The notes beneath the pieces are model-generated. The model saw only the letters and a list, made by a program, of their open reading frames with translations, was not told the DNA's origin and searched no databases. Positions 52,771 to 61,711 of a stretch of 64,000 nucleotides of DNA are shown here, piece after piece. The number at the start of each line of letters is the position of its first letter. Position 1 is the first letter of the stretch. The translations under genes and the position numbers were made by a program. Source of the DNA: JAYPUA01 sp038133845 (GTDB lineage: Bacteria > SAR324 > NAC60-12); assembly GCA_038133845.1 (NCBI GenBank), contig JAYPUA010000008.1:32526-96525 (forward strand). Direction: 5' to 3'.

Positions 52771-53759
52771 TGAACCAAACTCAGGATCGGAGCATGGACT
52801 ACGCGACGCTGGTGCTGCACCTGGAAAACCAGCTCAACTGGCTACGCAAGAAGGGCTGCACCGCGCTCAACATTCAGGAGATGCCTCAGGCCGAGTTGCG
52901 CAAGCTGCTGGAAGGCATCTATCAGGTCGTGCCCAAGCCTGAGGCCGGTTCGGACAAAAGCTCGGACAAGGATCTTGAGCAAGAGCAAGCCACACCGTCT
53001 CAAACACGTGAGCTGACGGTGGAGGATCTGGTGAACCTGCAAAATGAATTGGAGGCCCGGCTCCCAGGTCAGGATGTGCCTGAGGTGGTGAAGCCAGAGG
53101 CCCCGGGACTGCCCTTCATGTCCTCCCCCCAGAACGCTCCGCTCGAACCCACGGCCGATCCGCTGCTCAGTCGGCGTCCGGCCCAGCACTCCGACCTGGA
53201 GACCCTCAACCAGGAGTTCTGCACCTGCCAGCGCTGTCCCCTGGGACAAACCCGGCATCACTTTGTCTTTGGCGAGGGGCACTTTCGCTCCCGCATCCTC
53301 TTCCTGGGAGAGGGTCCCGGTGCCGATGAAGATGCCAGCGGACGCCCCTTTGTGGGACGAGCCGGAAAGCTGCTGACCAAGATGATCCAGGCGCTCGGGG
53401 TGGATCGTCCGGATGTGTACATCACCAACATCGTCAAGTGTCGTCCACCAGGAAACCGGAACCCCGATCCGGAAGAGATCGCTCACTGCTTTCCCATTGT
53501 CGAGCGGCAGATCGAACTGGTCAACCCGACCCTGATCGTCACTCTGGGGAACGTCCCGACCCGCACCCTCGTTCCGAACATCCCCGGAATCACCAAGGTC
53601 CGAGGCACCGTGCTGACGTATCGGCACTGGAACGTGCTGCCCACCTTTCATCCGGCCTATCTGCTTCGCAACCGCAGTGCACTGGATCTGGCCTGGCAGG
53701 ATTTTCAACAGATCGGACGGCTGGCCCTGTCCAGTGCCTCTCAGCCCTCTCAGCTCTAA
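52770..53759 (+). CDS. Type 4 uracil-DNA glycosylase with an N-terminal extension
   Basis: 329 aa. The catalytic half, residues about 155-329, holds FGEGHFRSRILFLGEGPGAD, SGRPFVGRAGKLL, VYITNIVKCRPPGNRNP, and VLPTFHPAYLLRN. Cysteines CTCQRCPLGQTR, VKCRP and the HC-pair fit a 4Fe-4S cluster as in family 4 UDG, which removes uracil from DNA. The first 150 residues are an unusual acidic, Pro-rich extension of no known fold. Start shares A with the hslU stop (TGATG). Confidence 0.85.
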   Translation: MNQTQDRSMDYATLVLHLENQLNWLRKKGCTALNIQEMPQAELRKLLEGIYQVVPKPEAGSDKSSDKDLEQEQATPSQTRELTVEDLVNLQNELEARLPGQDVPEVVKPEAPGLPFMSSPQNAPLEPTADPLLSRRPAQHSDLETLNQEFCTCQRCPLGQTRHHFVFGEGHFRSRILFLGEGPGADEDASGRPFVGRAGKLLTKMIQALGVDRPDVYITNIVKCRPPGNRNPDPEEIAHCFPIVERQIELVNPTLIVTLGNVPTRTLVPNIPGITKVRGTVLTYRHWNVLPTFHPAYLLRNRSALDLAWQDFQQIGRLALSSASQPSQL

Positions 53760-53781
53760 CTTCTTTCCTGAACATTCAGCC

Positions 53782-55068
53782 TTGGAACTGCAACCTGTCA
53801 AGGGGACCCGAGACTTCTATCCGGAGCAGATGCGCCTGCGCAACTGGCTCTTTGATGCCTGGCGGCGCAACGCTGAGCAGGCAGGCTTTGAAGAGTACGA
53901 CACCTGTGTTCTGGAGCATGAGGACCTCTACATCCGCAAGGCCGGAGACGAGATCACTCAGCAGCTTTACAACTTCGAGGACAAGGGCGGGCGACGCCTG
54001 AGCCTGCGTCCGGAAATGACGCCGTCGCTGGCGCGGATGATCCTCCAGCATCAAAAGGCGCTGACCTTCCCCCTGAAGTGGTTCTCCATCCCCCAGTGCT
54101 TTCGCTACGAGCGCATGACCAAGGGGCGGCGGCGAGAGCACTTTCAGTGGAACGCCGACCTCATTGGAGAGTCCGGACCCAGCGCAGAGGCAGAGATCCT
54201 GCTGCTGCTGATCAGCACCTTCGAAGACCTTGGGCTCGGTGCGGAGGACATCCGGATCTTCCTCAACGACCGCCGCATCCTGAACACCATCCTCGGGCAG
54301 TTGGAGGTTCCGGAGGAGACACACGATGCGGTGCTCGTCGTCCTGGACAAGCGGGACAAGATCTCCTCGGAGGCGCTGGCCCAACTGCTCGCCGAGCAAG
54401 GGCTTCAGGTCTCGCAGATTGAGGCGCTCCAGCAGTTCATGGAGTTGCGCTCTCTTGAAGAGTTGGAGGCTCGGCTACAGAATCCACAGGTACTGAGTCC
54501 CCTCACGTCGGTTCTGGAGTTGGTCGAAGAGGCCGGATTTCCGGACTACCTGCAGTTCGACATCTCCATTGTCCGAGGGCTCTCCTACTACACCGGGACC
54601 GTGTTTGAGGTCAACAGCCCGGAGAAGACCCACCGAGCCATCTGTGGTGGCGGACGCTACGACTCGCTGCTTTCGACCTATGGGGGAGAGACGATCCCTG
54701 CGGTGGGGTTCGGCTTTGGAGACGTGGTGATTCTGGACGTACTGGAGGCACAGGACAAGCTCCCGCAGCAGCGGCAGAAGCTGGACTGCATGATCCTGCC
54801 CTTCTCTGCAGAGCAGACGGGCGTGGCGCTTCGCCTGGCCACGGACCTGCGCCGTCAGGGACTCCGTGTGTCCTGCAACCTCGCCCTGAAGAAGATGAAG
54901 AAGGCCCTGCAGCAAGCCGATGACTCCGGCGCTCGCTATGCGCTCCTGCTCTTTCCGGAGGAGTTGGAGCGTGGAGAGGTCGTGCTCCGAGACATGGCCA
55001 GCCGGGAGCAGCGCAGCGTCCTGCAGTCCAGCCTTCCCGAACTGCTGACACCGGAACCCCAGGCATGA
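53782..55068 (+). CDS. hisS: Histidyl-tRNA synthetase
   Basis: 428 aa class II aminoacyl-tRNA synthetase. The likely start is TTG 53782, 22 bases after the glycosylase stop; a GTG at 53677 would lie inside the previous gene. Motif 2 CFRYERMTKGRRREHFQWNA near residue 105; histidine motif IVRGLSYYTGTVFE near 259; motif 3 GGGRYDSLL near 285; C-terminal anticodon-binding domain. An HisZ regulatory subunit was considered but the histidine motif is intact. Confidence 0.93.
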   Translation: MELQPVKGTRDFYPEQMRLRNWLFDAWRRNAEQAGFEEYDTCVLEHEDLYIRKAGDEITQQLYNFEDKGGRRLSLRPEMTPSLARMILQHQKALTFPLKWFSIPQCFRYERMTKGRRREHFQWNADLIGESGPSAEAEILLLLISTFEDLGLGAEDIRIFLNDRRILNTILGQLEVPEETHDAVLVVLDKRDKISSEALAQLLAEQGLQVSQIEALQQFMELRSLEELEARLQNPQVLSPLTSVLELVEEAGFPDYLQFDISIVRGLSYYTGTVFEVNSPEKTHRAICGGGRYDSLLSTYGGETIPAVGFGFGDVVILDVLEAQDKLPQQRQKLDCMILPFSAEQTGVALRLATDLRRQGLRVSCNLALKKMKKALQQADDSGARYALLLFPEELERGEVVLRDMASREQRSVLQSSLPELLTPEPQA

Positions 55069-55571
55069 GCCTCCGTGCCCCGCAGTTCGGCGCCCTCTTG
55101 ATGGCTGTCCTCCTCGGCCTGGACTACGGCTCCAAGGAGTGGGTGCGGCAGACGGTGGAACTGTATGAAATGACGAACCTGATTCCCGGGCTGCTGGACC
55201 TGACCCATGTGCAGAATCGCGGGGTCAGCTTCAGCTTCATGGCCGACTGGCCGGATGTGATTCGGTTGCCGCTGCTGGTGGGAGTTTCCGGAGCGGCGGT
55301 GCTGGGAATGGGATTCTATCTCATCCGCTACTGGGAGGAGTTGGACCTCTGGACCTGGCTGGCTCTGCTGTGCATCCTCCCGGGGGCCGTGGGGAACCTG
55401 ATCGACCGGGCACTCTGGGGCCACGTGACGGACTTCTTTCACTTCCGCTGGGGCGACCTGAGCTTCTTCGTCAACAACCTCGCCGACATATTCTTCAGAT
55501 TCGGAGTCGTTTTTCTGGTCTGGGGCAGCCTGAACGCGCCCAAGGCTCAGGCTCCTCCTCCCGCATCCTGA
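55065..55571 (+). CDS. lspA: Signal peptidase II (lipoprotein)
   Basis: 168 aa, four membrane helices, cleaves the signal of lipoproteins. Catalytic Asp pair: GAVGNLIDRALWGHVTDFF near residue 104-122 and FVNNLADIFFRFGVV near 136-150. ATGA overlap with hisS. Its substrates here include the Pal-like and small lipoprotein genes. Confidence 0.93.
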   Translation: MSLRAPQFGALLMAVLLGLDYGSKEWVRQTVELYEMTNLIPGLLDLTHVQNRGVSFSFMADWPDVIRLPLLVGVSGAAVLGMGFYLIRYWEELDLWTWLALLCILPGAVGNLIDRALWGHVTDFFHFRWGDLSFFVNNLADIFFRFGVVFLVWGSLNAPKAQAPPPAS

Positions 55572-55574
55572 GCC

Positions 55575-56198
55575 TCAGTCCGGACGGATCATCTCAAAGA
55601 TCGACTCTGCCTCGACCTTCACGTAGTCGTTGTAGCCCAGGCGTCCGAGCGGGCGGATTCGGGCCAGATCAATCCTTCCTTCTTCGGTGATGCAGTCGTC
55701 CTGAATGTGCACTCCGACCACCTCTCCAAAGACCACCACGTATCGATCCTGAGCCTCCCAGCCCGGGAGTTCCACTGACTGCACCATCCGGCACTCCAGG
55801 TGAATGGGCGACTCCGCAACACGCGGGGGGGACACTCGCTCGGAAGACAACGGGGTCAGCCCGGCCAAGGCCAACTCGTCCACCTCCTTGGGCAGCGTGG
55901 CCGAGGTCTGGTTCATCTGCTCCCGGTTGTCCCAGGTCACCAGGTTGCAGACAAACTCCCGCGTGTCCAGCACGTTGCGAAGCGTGTCCTTGAGCCCGTC
56001 GGCCTCGTGTCCGGCTCCTGCGGCAAACATCACCGTGGGAGGACGATAGCAGACCGCGTTGAAGAAGCTGTAGGGCGACAGGTTGACGACCCCGTCCTTC
56101 GAAAGCGTGGTCAGCCACCCGATGGGGCGGGGAATCACCAGGCTGTTGAAGGGATTTTTCGGCAGCCCGTGATTGGCCTGCGATGGCTCATAAAACAT
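55575..56198 (-). CDS. Flavin reductase-like (DIM6/NTAB) protein
   Basis: 207 aa FMN-binding split-barrel: VIPRPIGWLTTLSKDGVVNLSPYSFFNAVC near residues 20-50 is the usual start (only part of it is distinctive: RPIGWLTTL), PTVMFAAGAGHEADGLKDTL near 55, REFVCNLVTWDNREQM near 78. It reduces flavin or acts as an oxidoreductase; partner unknown. Convergent with lspA. Confidence 0.82.
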   Translation of the reverse strand: MFYEPSQANHGLPKNPFNSLVIPRPIGWLTTLSKDGVVNLSPYSFFNAVCYRPPTVMFAAGAGHEADGLKDTLRNVLDTREFVCNLVTWDNREQMNQTSATLPKEVDELALAGLTPLSSERVSPPRVAESPIHLECRMVQSVELPGWEAQDRYVVVFGEVVGVHIQDDCITEEGRIDLARIRPLGRLGYNDYVKVEAESIFEMIRPD

Positions 56199-56242
56199 CA
56201 GTCCTCCTGCAGAAAAGACGTCATTGTTGGGAACTTGCGGGG

Positions 56243-57028
56243 CTAGGGGTTCTCTTCAGAGAGCAGGTGCGGCTCCAGCAGACGGAACCACAGCGCCTTG
56301 AGCTGCTGGTAGCGCTCCTCGCACTTGCCCGCACTTGCCGGAGGCAGCCCCCCGACACCAACCAGATCCGCATGTGTTCCGGGACTGCTTCCGTAGACGT
56401 GGCAGAGCAGCTCCTGATACCGCTGCTCATTCAGGTGGTGGCGTTTCAAAAAGCTCCCGGAAGCTCCCGGGGCCCCCTCTTCCAGAAGAAAGAGCAACTC
56501 CGACGTGGTGAGGATCATAAACGCTCCGTCTTCCACCGTTTCCAGCAACAGGACCAGCGCCAGCCCCTTGGCTGCAGCTCCTTCAGGTTCCGGAACCCGA
56601 AGCGCATAGCGATCAATCAAAGCCACTCCCAGCTCATGGTAGAGCGCATAAGTCAGAACGCTGAGGAGTGCGTCCTGCAGGTCCGGACCCTCCTGAAAGC
56701 CATTTTTGAGGAAGCGCTGTCGGGCCTCCAGCAGGAAGTCGTAGGGGAAGTCGATGGCCTGCTTGGCACGATTCCAGCGAGGCCCATTCTGGTCCCCGAA
56801 CACAATCGAGAGCGCAGGCTTGAGCACAAAGGTCTCCTGGATGAAGGTCAAGGAGGCCTCCAGCTCGGAAGAGGTTTCCAGCAACACTTTCAGCTCCTTG
56901 GCCTGGGGGTTTTGGGAGTCCGAGAAGCGGAGCTGGAGGGGGCTGGTCTCCTGCGCATACAGCTCGTGTCCCTCCAGAATCCCCAGGAGCAGAACCAGAA
57001 AACCGAGCAGGAAACGAGATACAGGCAT
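56243..57028 (-). CDS. DUF4344-like putative metallopeptidase, degenerate
   Basis: 261 aa secreted protein. Signal peptide MPVSRFLLGFLVLLLGILEG, cleavage near YAQ. The pattern around YALYHELGVALIDRYALRVP at residues 128-147 resembles the HExxH helix of DUF4344 (there usually HE-x-G-H), but the second His is Val here (HELGV, 131-135), so it has probably lost zinc binding. The later part has AGKC and a Cys. Start 57028 chosen by signal peptide; a frame to 57241 is not credible. Confidence 0.55.
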   Translation of the reverse strand: MPVSRFLLGFLVLLLGILEGHELYAQETSPLQLRFSDSQNPQAKELKVLLETSSELEASLTFIQETFVLKPALSIVFGDQNGPRWNRAKQAIDFPYDFLLEARQRFLKNGFQEGPDLQDALLSVLTYALYHELGVALIDRYALRVPEPEGAAAKGLALVLLLETVEDGAFMILTTSELLFLLEEGAPGASGSFLKRHHLNEQRYQELLCHVYGSSPGTHADLVGVGGLPPASAGKCEERYQQLKALWFRLLEPHLLSEENP

Positions 57029-57240
57029 GGAGCAAAAAAGCGATGAGGCAGTCTCAACAGGAGGCCATCTTATCAGCCCATGCGCTGAAATCGGAAGCCT
57101 TTTCCCAAAGGCTGGACTTGAATTTGCAGTGTTCCAGAAGACGACTGACCCATTCATGCAGGTGTGAGGTCTCACGGGCCGCCGATTCCGGAGTTTCCCC
57201 ACGCCTTCCTCATCACACTTCAGAACTTCACAGGCTGACA

Positions 57241-58005
57241 ATGGCTTTCAACAGACTCCTGGCTTGGTTTTCCTGCATCCTCCTGATTTGGGGGGTCGCC
57301 GGGTGCTCGCAGAAGAGCACCGAACAGATGCCGGCGGCTCCCATGGACTCTCCACCCGCAGCCGAGGAGTCTGCCGAGAAGCTCCCACCGCTGCCAGATC
57401 AGGAAACTTCCGCATCGACCTCCCGGGCTCAAGAGCCTTCTTCTGCAGAGCCCCTTCCTCCCCTCGTGGTCCCGGAGCAGGCTCCAAAAGAGCGCCGGAC
57501 AGCCATGGCGGAAGATGCCAGCTCGCTGATCGAGGGCGCTCCAAACGCAGAGGTTCAGCAGGAGGCCGAGCGTCTGCTGCAGTTGATTGAGCAAGGAGAG
57601 GAGGTCGAGTCTCCGCTGCTTACGCGTCAGCCGCGACCGGTCCTTGTCGCTCCGACGGAGGAACCCCGCATGCTGGAAAACCTGGAGACCGTACGCTTTG
57701 ACCTCGACAAGACCGAGATCCGTCCGGAGTATGAGGAGATTCTCCGCCGCAACCTGGAGTGGATGCGTCAGAACCCGGAAGCCAAAGTGCAGTTGGAAGG
57801 ACATGCGGACGAACGGGGGACCTCAGAGTACAACCTCGCCCTTGGCGAGCGACGCGCCCGGGCCGTGTTCGAGGCCATGGTCCGCATGGGAGCCAACCCG
57901 GAGCAGATGAACATCATCAGCTTTGGAGAGGAGCGTCCTCTGATTCCCGGAAAGTCCGAAGCCGCCTACTCTCAGAACCGACGGGTCGAGTTCACCATCT
58001 TCTGA
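57241..58005 (+). CDS. Pal/OmpA-type lipoprotein
   Basis: 254 aa. Lipobox LIWGVAGC at about residues 15-22, followed by a long Pro/Glu/Ala-rich linker (about 25-135), then the OmpA/Pal domain: TVRFDLDKTEIRPEYEEIL near 148, VQLEGHADERGTSEYNLALG near 182 with the peptidoglycan-binding Asp and Arg, and RRARAVFEAM near 203. It anchors the outer membrane to peptidoglycan like Pal, with an unusually long linker. Length 254 is above usual Pal (about 170). Confidence 0.88.
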   Translation: MAFNRLLAWFSCILLIWGVAGCSQKSTEQMPAAPMDSPPAAEESAEKLPPLPDQETSASTSRAQEPSSAEPLPPLVVPEQAPKERRTAMAEDASSLIEGAPNAEVQQEAERLLQLIEQGEEVESPLLTRQPRPVLVAPTEEPRMLENLETVRFDLDKTEIRPEYEEILRRNLEWMRQNPEAKVQLEGHADERGTSEYNLALGERRARAVFEAMVRMGANPEQMNIISFGEERPLIPGKSEAAYSQNRRVEFTIF

Positions 58006-58022
58006 AGCTTCGGCTTTTCAGA
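58001..58022. terminator. UUCG hairpin between convergent genes
   Basis: AAGC-TTCG-GCTT followed by TTC; TCTGAA and TTCAGA flank it, giving an outer arm. It lies across the ends of the Pal-like gene and the GNAT gene and can serve both, with UUUU on the forward strand. Confidence 0.55.
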
Positions 58023-58548
58023 ACTTGGGTCCGAAGAGAAAGACCGGTTCTTCTGGCCAAGGCGTCTCGGTCACAGGACACACGAGCGCCGAGAGCGGCT
58101 CTGCGCCCTCCCAGCCACCTCCTTCAGGCTGATAGAGCAGGTTGGTCTTCTCCCGGTAGCCGCTGGAACCGTAGACCTGTGGGTTGCCAAAGAGCACCGA
58201 GAACGTCAGCCCTTGGCTGACCTGCCACGCATGAATCCCCCGTAGCATCTCCCGCACATAGCCCTGCCCCCGGAAGTCCGGGTGCACACACACCTCGCAA
58301 ATTCCTCCAATCCTGAACTGGGCCGTCCGGGTTTCCACCTGCTTGCGGTGCACCCCCACGTGTGCCCGGAGGCTTCCGGAAGTGTCTCGGATCACCCAGC
58401 GGTCGGCATAGGGTTCCTTGAAGTAGCGCTGGGTCTGAAAAATGACGTCCTGGGGTTTGGTGAAGCACTGGGTCAACAAGCCGCGCAGCTCTTCATCCAG
58501 GGCGTCGTCAATGTTGGCATCGGCGAGGTAGGAAACTTCAGGGGGCAT
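58018..58548 (-). CDS. GNAT-family acetyltransferase
   Basis: 176 aa. The acetyl-CoA motif is in GICEVCVHPDFRGQGYVREM near residues 80-99 (RGQG type), FSVLFGNPQVYGSSGYREKT near 113. Start 58548 chosen; an earlier frame to 58614 lies over the puuD end. It is 31 bases from the puuD end on the same strand. Substrate unknown. Confidence 0.8.
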   Translation of the reverse strand: MPPEVSYLADANIDDALDEELRGLLTQCFTKPQDVIFQTQRYFKEPYADRWVIRDTSGSLRAHVGVHRKQVETRTAQFRIGGICEVCVHPDFRGQGYVREMLRGIHAWQVSQGLTFSVLFGNPQVYGSSGYREKTNLLYQPEGGGWEGAEPLSALVCPVTETPWPEEPVFLFGPKF

Positions 58549-58579
58549 CACATCCTTGGTCGAGGGGGCGAAGTTGGGG

Positions 58580-59770
58580 TCACGGGTTCTGTTTCTGTGC
58601 GTACCAGGTGGCAATCAGGGTCCGCTCCGGATCAGTGATTCCGGTCAGGTTGCCCAGAGGCATGTACCCGCTGGCCACGGTTTCGGCGATCTTTGCGGCG
58701 TGCTGCTCGACCTGTTCCACGGTCTCCAGCATCACGCCTTTGGGAGGCTGCACAAAGCCCGGCTGCACAGGCTGGGCCGCATGGCAGGTCACACAGCGCT
58801 GGAGCAGCACCTGCCGGACCTCTCCCAGGCTCACCTGCGGACTCCCAGAGACTTCCAGAGCCTGCGGACGCATCCAGAAGATCAAGGCCACCACAATCAC
58901 CGTTCCGGAAGCCGGGAGCCACCACTTCCACTCTCCCTTGTGTCGCAAGACGAAGAACTGCCGGACGAGCACTCCCGCCAGCATGATCGCCCCCAGCACC
59001 AGCCAGCCGTGCTCGTGGCTGTAGGTCATCGGGTAGTGGTTGCTGATCATGATGAACAGCACCGGGAGCGTGAAGTAGGTGTTGTGGACAGAGCGCTGCT
59101 TGCCAATCACTCCCGGGGTCGGGTCGACCTCTTCGCCGTTGCGGATCTGAGCCACCATCCTCTGCTGTCCGGGGATGATGTGGAAGTAGACGTTGGCCAC
59201 CATCGTCGTCCCCATCATCGCGCCGACGTGGAGGAACGCTGCCCGGGCGCTGAAAACATGAAACAGCACGTAGTCGATGCCCATCACAAAGACAAACACC
59301 AGCGCCGCCAGCAGCGTGTCCTTGCCCAGAAGCATCCGGCACAGGCCATCGTACACCACCCAGCCTCCCACCAGCACCGCGATGCTGATGGCGATTCCCT
59401 GAGCCGGAGTCAGCTCCATCACTCGAGGATCAATCAGGTACGAGTTTGCTCCAAACCAGTAGATGAGAGCCATCAGGGCCAGCCCGGAGAGCAACGTGGT
59501 GTAGGACTCGTACTTGGTCCAGTGCAGGTCCTCGGAGAGCGGCTCGTTCTTGGGGCCGGTCATGAACTTCTGGCTCACGTAGAACCCGCCTCCATGCACC
59601 GCCCACAGCTCGCCAAAGACTCCACGGCGGCGGTCCTCCTCCTTGGCCGGAGGCTGGAGGGACATGTCGAGCATCACGAAGTAGAACGAAGAACCGATCC
59701 AGGCGATTCCGGCAATCAGGTGAAGCCAACGCAGCAGCAGGTTGGCCCAGTCCAGCAAGTAGGCTTCCAT
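58580..59770 (-). CDS. puuD: Urate hydroxylase, membrane, PuuD type
   Basis: 396 aa. About eight membrane helices (first YLLDWANLLLRWLHLIAGIAWIG) and a C-terminal cytochrome c domain with CVTCH at residues 326-330 and Met370 in GYMPLGN as likely second ligand. Typical of PuuD, which oxidises urate to 5-hydroxyisourate and hands electrons to the respiratory chain. Start at 59770 in place of 59797. First of a reverse pair with the GNAT gene; divergent from puuE. Confidence 0.92.
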   Translation of the reverse strand: MEAYLLDWANLLLRWLHLIAGIAWIGSSFYFVMLDMSLQPPAKEEDRRRGVFGELWAVHGGGFYVSQKFMTGPKNEPLSEDLHWTKYESYTTLLSGLALMALIYWFGANSYLIDPRVMELTPAQGIAISIAVLVGGWVVYDGLCRMLLGKDTLLAALVFVFVMGIDYVLFHVFSARAAFLHVGAMMGTTMVANVYFHIIPGQQRMVAQIRNGEEVDPTPGVIGKQRSVHNTYFTLPVLFIMISNHYPMTYSHEHGWLVLGAIMLAGVLVRQFFVLRHKGEWKWWLPASGTVIVVALIFWMRPQALEVSGSPQVSLGEVRQVLLQRCVTCHAAQPVQPGFVQPPKGVMLETVEQVEQHAAKIAETVASGYMPLGNLTGITDPERTLIATWYAQKQNP

Positions 59771-59854
59771 GAATCCATTGAGAGGTGATCCGGACAAAAG
59801 GGCGGGGCCCTTGCGGTTTCGATACTGATACCATCTGGTCTGGCAGGTCTCAAC

Positions 59855-59868
59855 GCAATTCTGATTGC
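59855..59868. promoter_or_regulatory. Short inverted repeat between puuD and puuE
   Basis: GCAAT-TCTG-ATTGC (59855-59868), overlapping TTGCAC (59865-59870), which could be the puuE -35. Candidate shared operator for the divergent pair; short arms, so low certainty. Confidence 0.3.
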
Positions 59869-59962
59869 ACCTGACGAGGCAGGCCGGATACCCTGAGTGT
59901 TTTTTTCACAACAATGCCGCACCTTCCGGCATGCCCGACTGTCTCCCACTCAAGGAACCCGA

Positions 59963-60871
59963 ATGAGCGCATACCCTCGAGACCTGATTGGCTACGGCCG
60001 CAACACCCCCCACCCCCGCTGGCCGCAGGAGGCTCGCGTGGCCGTCCAGTTCGTCGTGAACTATGAGGAGGGCGGAGAGAACTGCATCCTCCACGGAGAC
60101 CGCGCCTCCGAGGCGTTTCTCTCGGAAATCGTGGGCGCTCAGGCGCTGGAGGGAGTGCGGCACATGAACATGGAGTCCATCTACGAGTACGGCAGTCGTG
60201 CCGGGTTCTGGCGGCTGCACCGGATGTTCACCGAGCGGCAGATCCCGGTCACGGTCTACGGGGTCGCCATGGCGCTGGAGCGGAATCCGGAAGCCGTGGC
60301 CGGCATGCTGGAGGCCCAGTGGGAGATTGCCTCACACGGATATCGCTGGATCGACTATCAGTACATGCCGGAGGAGGAGGAGCGGGAGCACTTTCGCAAG
60401 GCCCTGGAGATTCACACCCGGGTGACCGGAAGCGCGCCCCTCGGCTGGTATGTGGGGCGGACCGGGCCCAATACCCGACGGCTGCTGCTGGAGGAAGTGG
60501 GCGAGGTGCTCTACGACGCCGACTCCTACGCCGACGACCTGCCGTACTGGGTGGAGGGGCTTCAGGGTCAACCGCACCTGATCGTCCCCTACACGCTGGA
60601 TGCGAACGACATGCGCTTCGCCACCAACCAGGGATTCAACTCCGGAGATCAGTTCTTTGCCTACCTCAAGGATGCGTTTGACACGCTCTATGCCGAAGGG
60701 CGCTCCGCCCCGAAGATGATGAGCATCGGCCTGCACTGCCGCCTGGTTGGACGCCCGGGACGTGCTGCCTCGCTCGCTCGATTCCTCGACTACGTGCAAG
60801 GACACGAGCAGGTGTGGCTTTGCCGCCGGGCCGACATCGCCCGACACTGGCACGAGCATCATCGCCCGTAA
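59963..60871 (+). CDS. puuE: Allantoinase, polysaccharide-deacetylase fold
   Basis: 302 aa; hydrolyses allantoin to allantoate without metal-type amidohydrolase fold. Family marks: RDLIGYGRNTPHPRWP near residue 6, QFVVNYEEGGENCILHGD near 26-43, AVQ-type strand, EIASHGYRWIDYQ near 112, and MMSIGLHCRLVGRPGR near 258. It differs from peptidoglycan deacetylases by the missing second His motif. Start at 59963, with AAGGA. Confidence 0.9.
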   Translation: MSAYPRDLIGYGRNTPHPRWPQEARVAVQFVVNYEEGGENCILHGDRASEAFLSEIVGAQALEGVRHMNMESIYEYGSRAGFWRLHRMFTERQIPVTVYGVAMALERNPEAVAGMLEAQWEIASHGYRWIDYQYMPEEEEREHFRKALEIHTRVTGSAPLGWYVGRTGPNTRRLLLEEVGEVLYDADSYADDLPYWVEGLQGQPHLIVPYTLDANDMRFATNQGFNSGDQFFAYLKDAFDTLYAEGRSAPKMMSIGLHCRLVGRPGRAASLARFLDYVQGHEQVWLCRRADIARHWHEHHRP

Positions 60872-60929
60872 CCCCTCCCCTCAACCTCCAGGGACGTGAC
60901 GCCCGGTTCGCCTACAGCGCCCTGGGGGG

Positions 60930-61511
60930 CTAGACCAGGTCGCAGGCCTCTGCAGGCATCCAGTGGGCGTCCTGCCCCTCCCACTTCACGTTGCAGCCGA
61001 TCGGGTTGGTCAGGGGCACGCTCACCGACCTCCCGGACGTCAGCTCTCCCAGCGCGTTCTCCAGATCGTTCACCTCAATCCGGGAGGCATCCCGGGGTTG
61101 ATCCACGCCACGGCCACAATAGACCAGCCTCCTCTCGCGATCAAAGACGTAGAAGTGCGGTGTCCGCAACGCGCCGTAGGCCCGCGCGACCTCTTGGGAA
61201 GCGTCCCGGGCATAGACCCACGGGAAGCGCTGCTCGCTCATCCGGGACACCATGTGCTCAAAGCCGTCGTCGGGATGGGTCACCTCGCTGTTCGAGTTGA
61301 TCCCGATGAAGGCCACCCCCTGCTCCTGAAACCGCTCCGCAGTGGCCCGGGTCACCTCATCGGAACCCACCACAAAGGGGCAGTGGTTGCAGGTGAAGAA
61401 GACCACCAGGAAGTCTGCCTCCTGAAAGGCCTCGAGGGTGTAGGTCTTGCCATCCGTGCCGGCCACGGAGAAGTCCGGAGCCGACGCTCCAAGTTCCAGG
61501 GTAAACGCCAT
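60930..61511 (-). CDS. Redoxin / thioredoxin-family protein
   Basis: 193 aa AhpC/TSA-like peroxiredoxin-type: MAFTLELGASAPDFSVAGTD at the start, the active site FFTCNHCPFV with C41-x-x-C44, GVAFIGINSNSEVTHPDDG near 66. Reduces peroxides or disulphides in the cytosol. Start at 61511; longer frames run into the gap. Convergent with puuE. Confidence 0.88.
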   Translation of the reverse strand: MAFTLELGASAPDFSVAGTDGKTYTLEAFQEADFLVVFFTCNHCPFVVGSDEVTRATAERFQEQGVAFIGINSNSEVTHPDDGFEHMVSRMSEQRFPWVYARDASQEVARAYGALRTPHFYVFDRERRLVYCGRGVDQPRDASRIEVNDLENALGELTSGRSVSVPLTNPIGCNVKWEGQDAHWMPAEACDLV

Positions 61512-61611
61512 GATCGCTCTCTTGAAGAAGGTTCGGTGACGCACAGAACGGACCTGAGCGCCTTGCGCAGAGGAGCATAGCACACGAGGCCGGAGTTCGG
61601 GGAAACTTTGC

Positions 61612-61711
61612 NNNNNNNNNNNNNNNNNNNNNNNNNNNNNNNNNNNNNNNNNNNNNNNNNNNNNNNNNNNNNNNNNNNNNNNNNNNNNNNNNNNNNNNNN
61701 NNNNNNNNNNN
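61612..61711. other. Assembly gap (100 N)
   Basis: Exactly 100 N, so probably a fixed-size placeholder between contigs. The N-terminus of the following rhamnosidase and any upstream promoter are lost here; true length may be much larger. Confidence 0.95.

Noticed and set aside
53782..55068. HisZ regulatory subunit
   Set aside because: The histidine-binding motif and the anticodon domain are present, and no hisG is adjacent.
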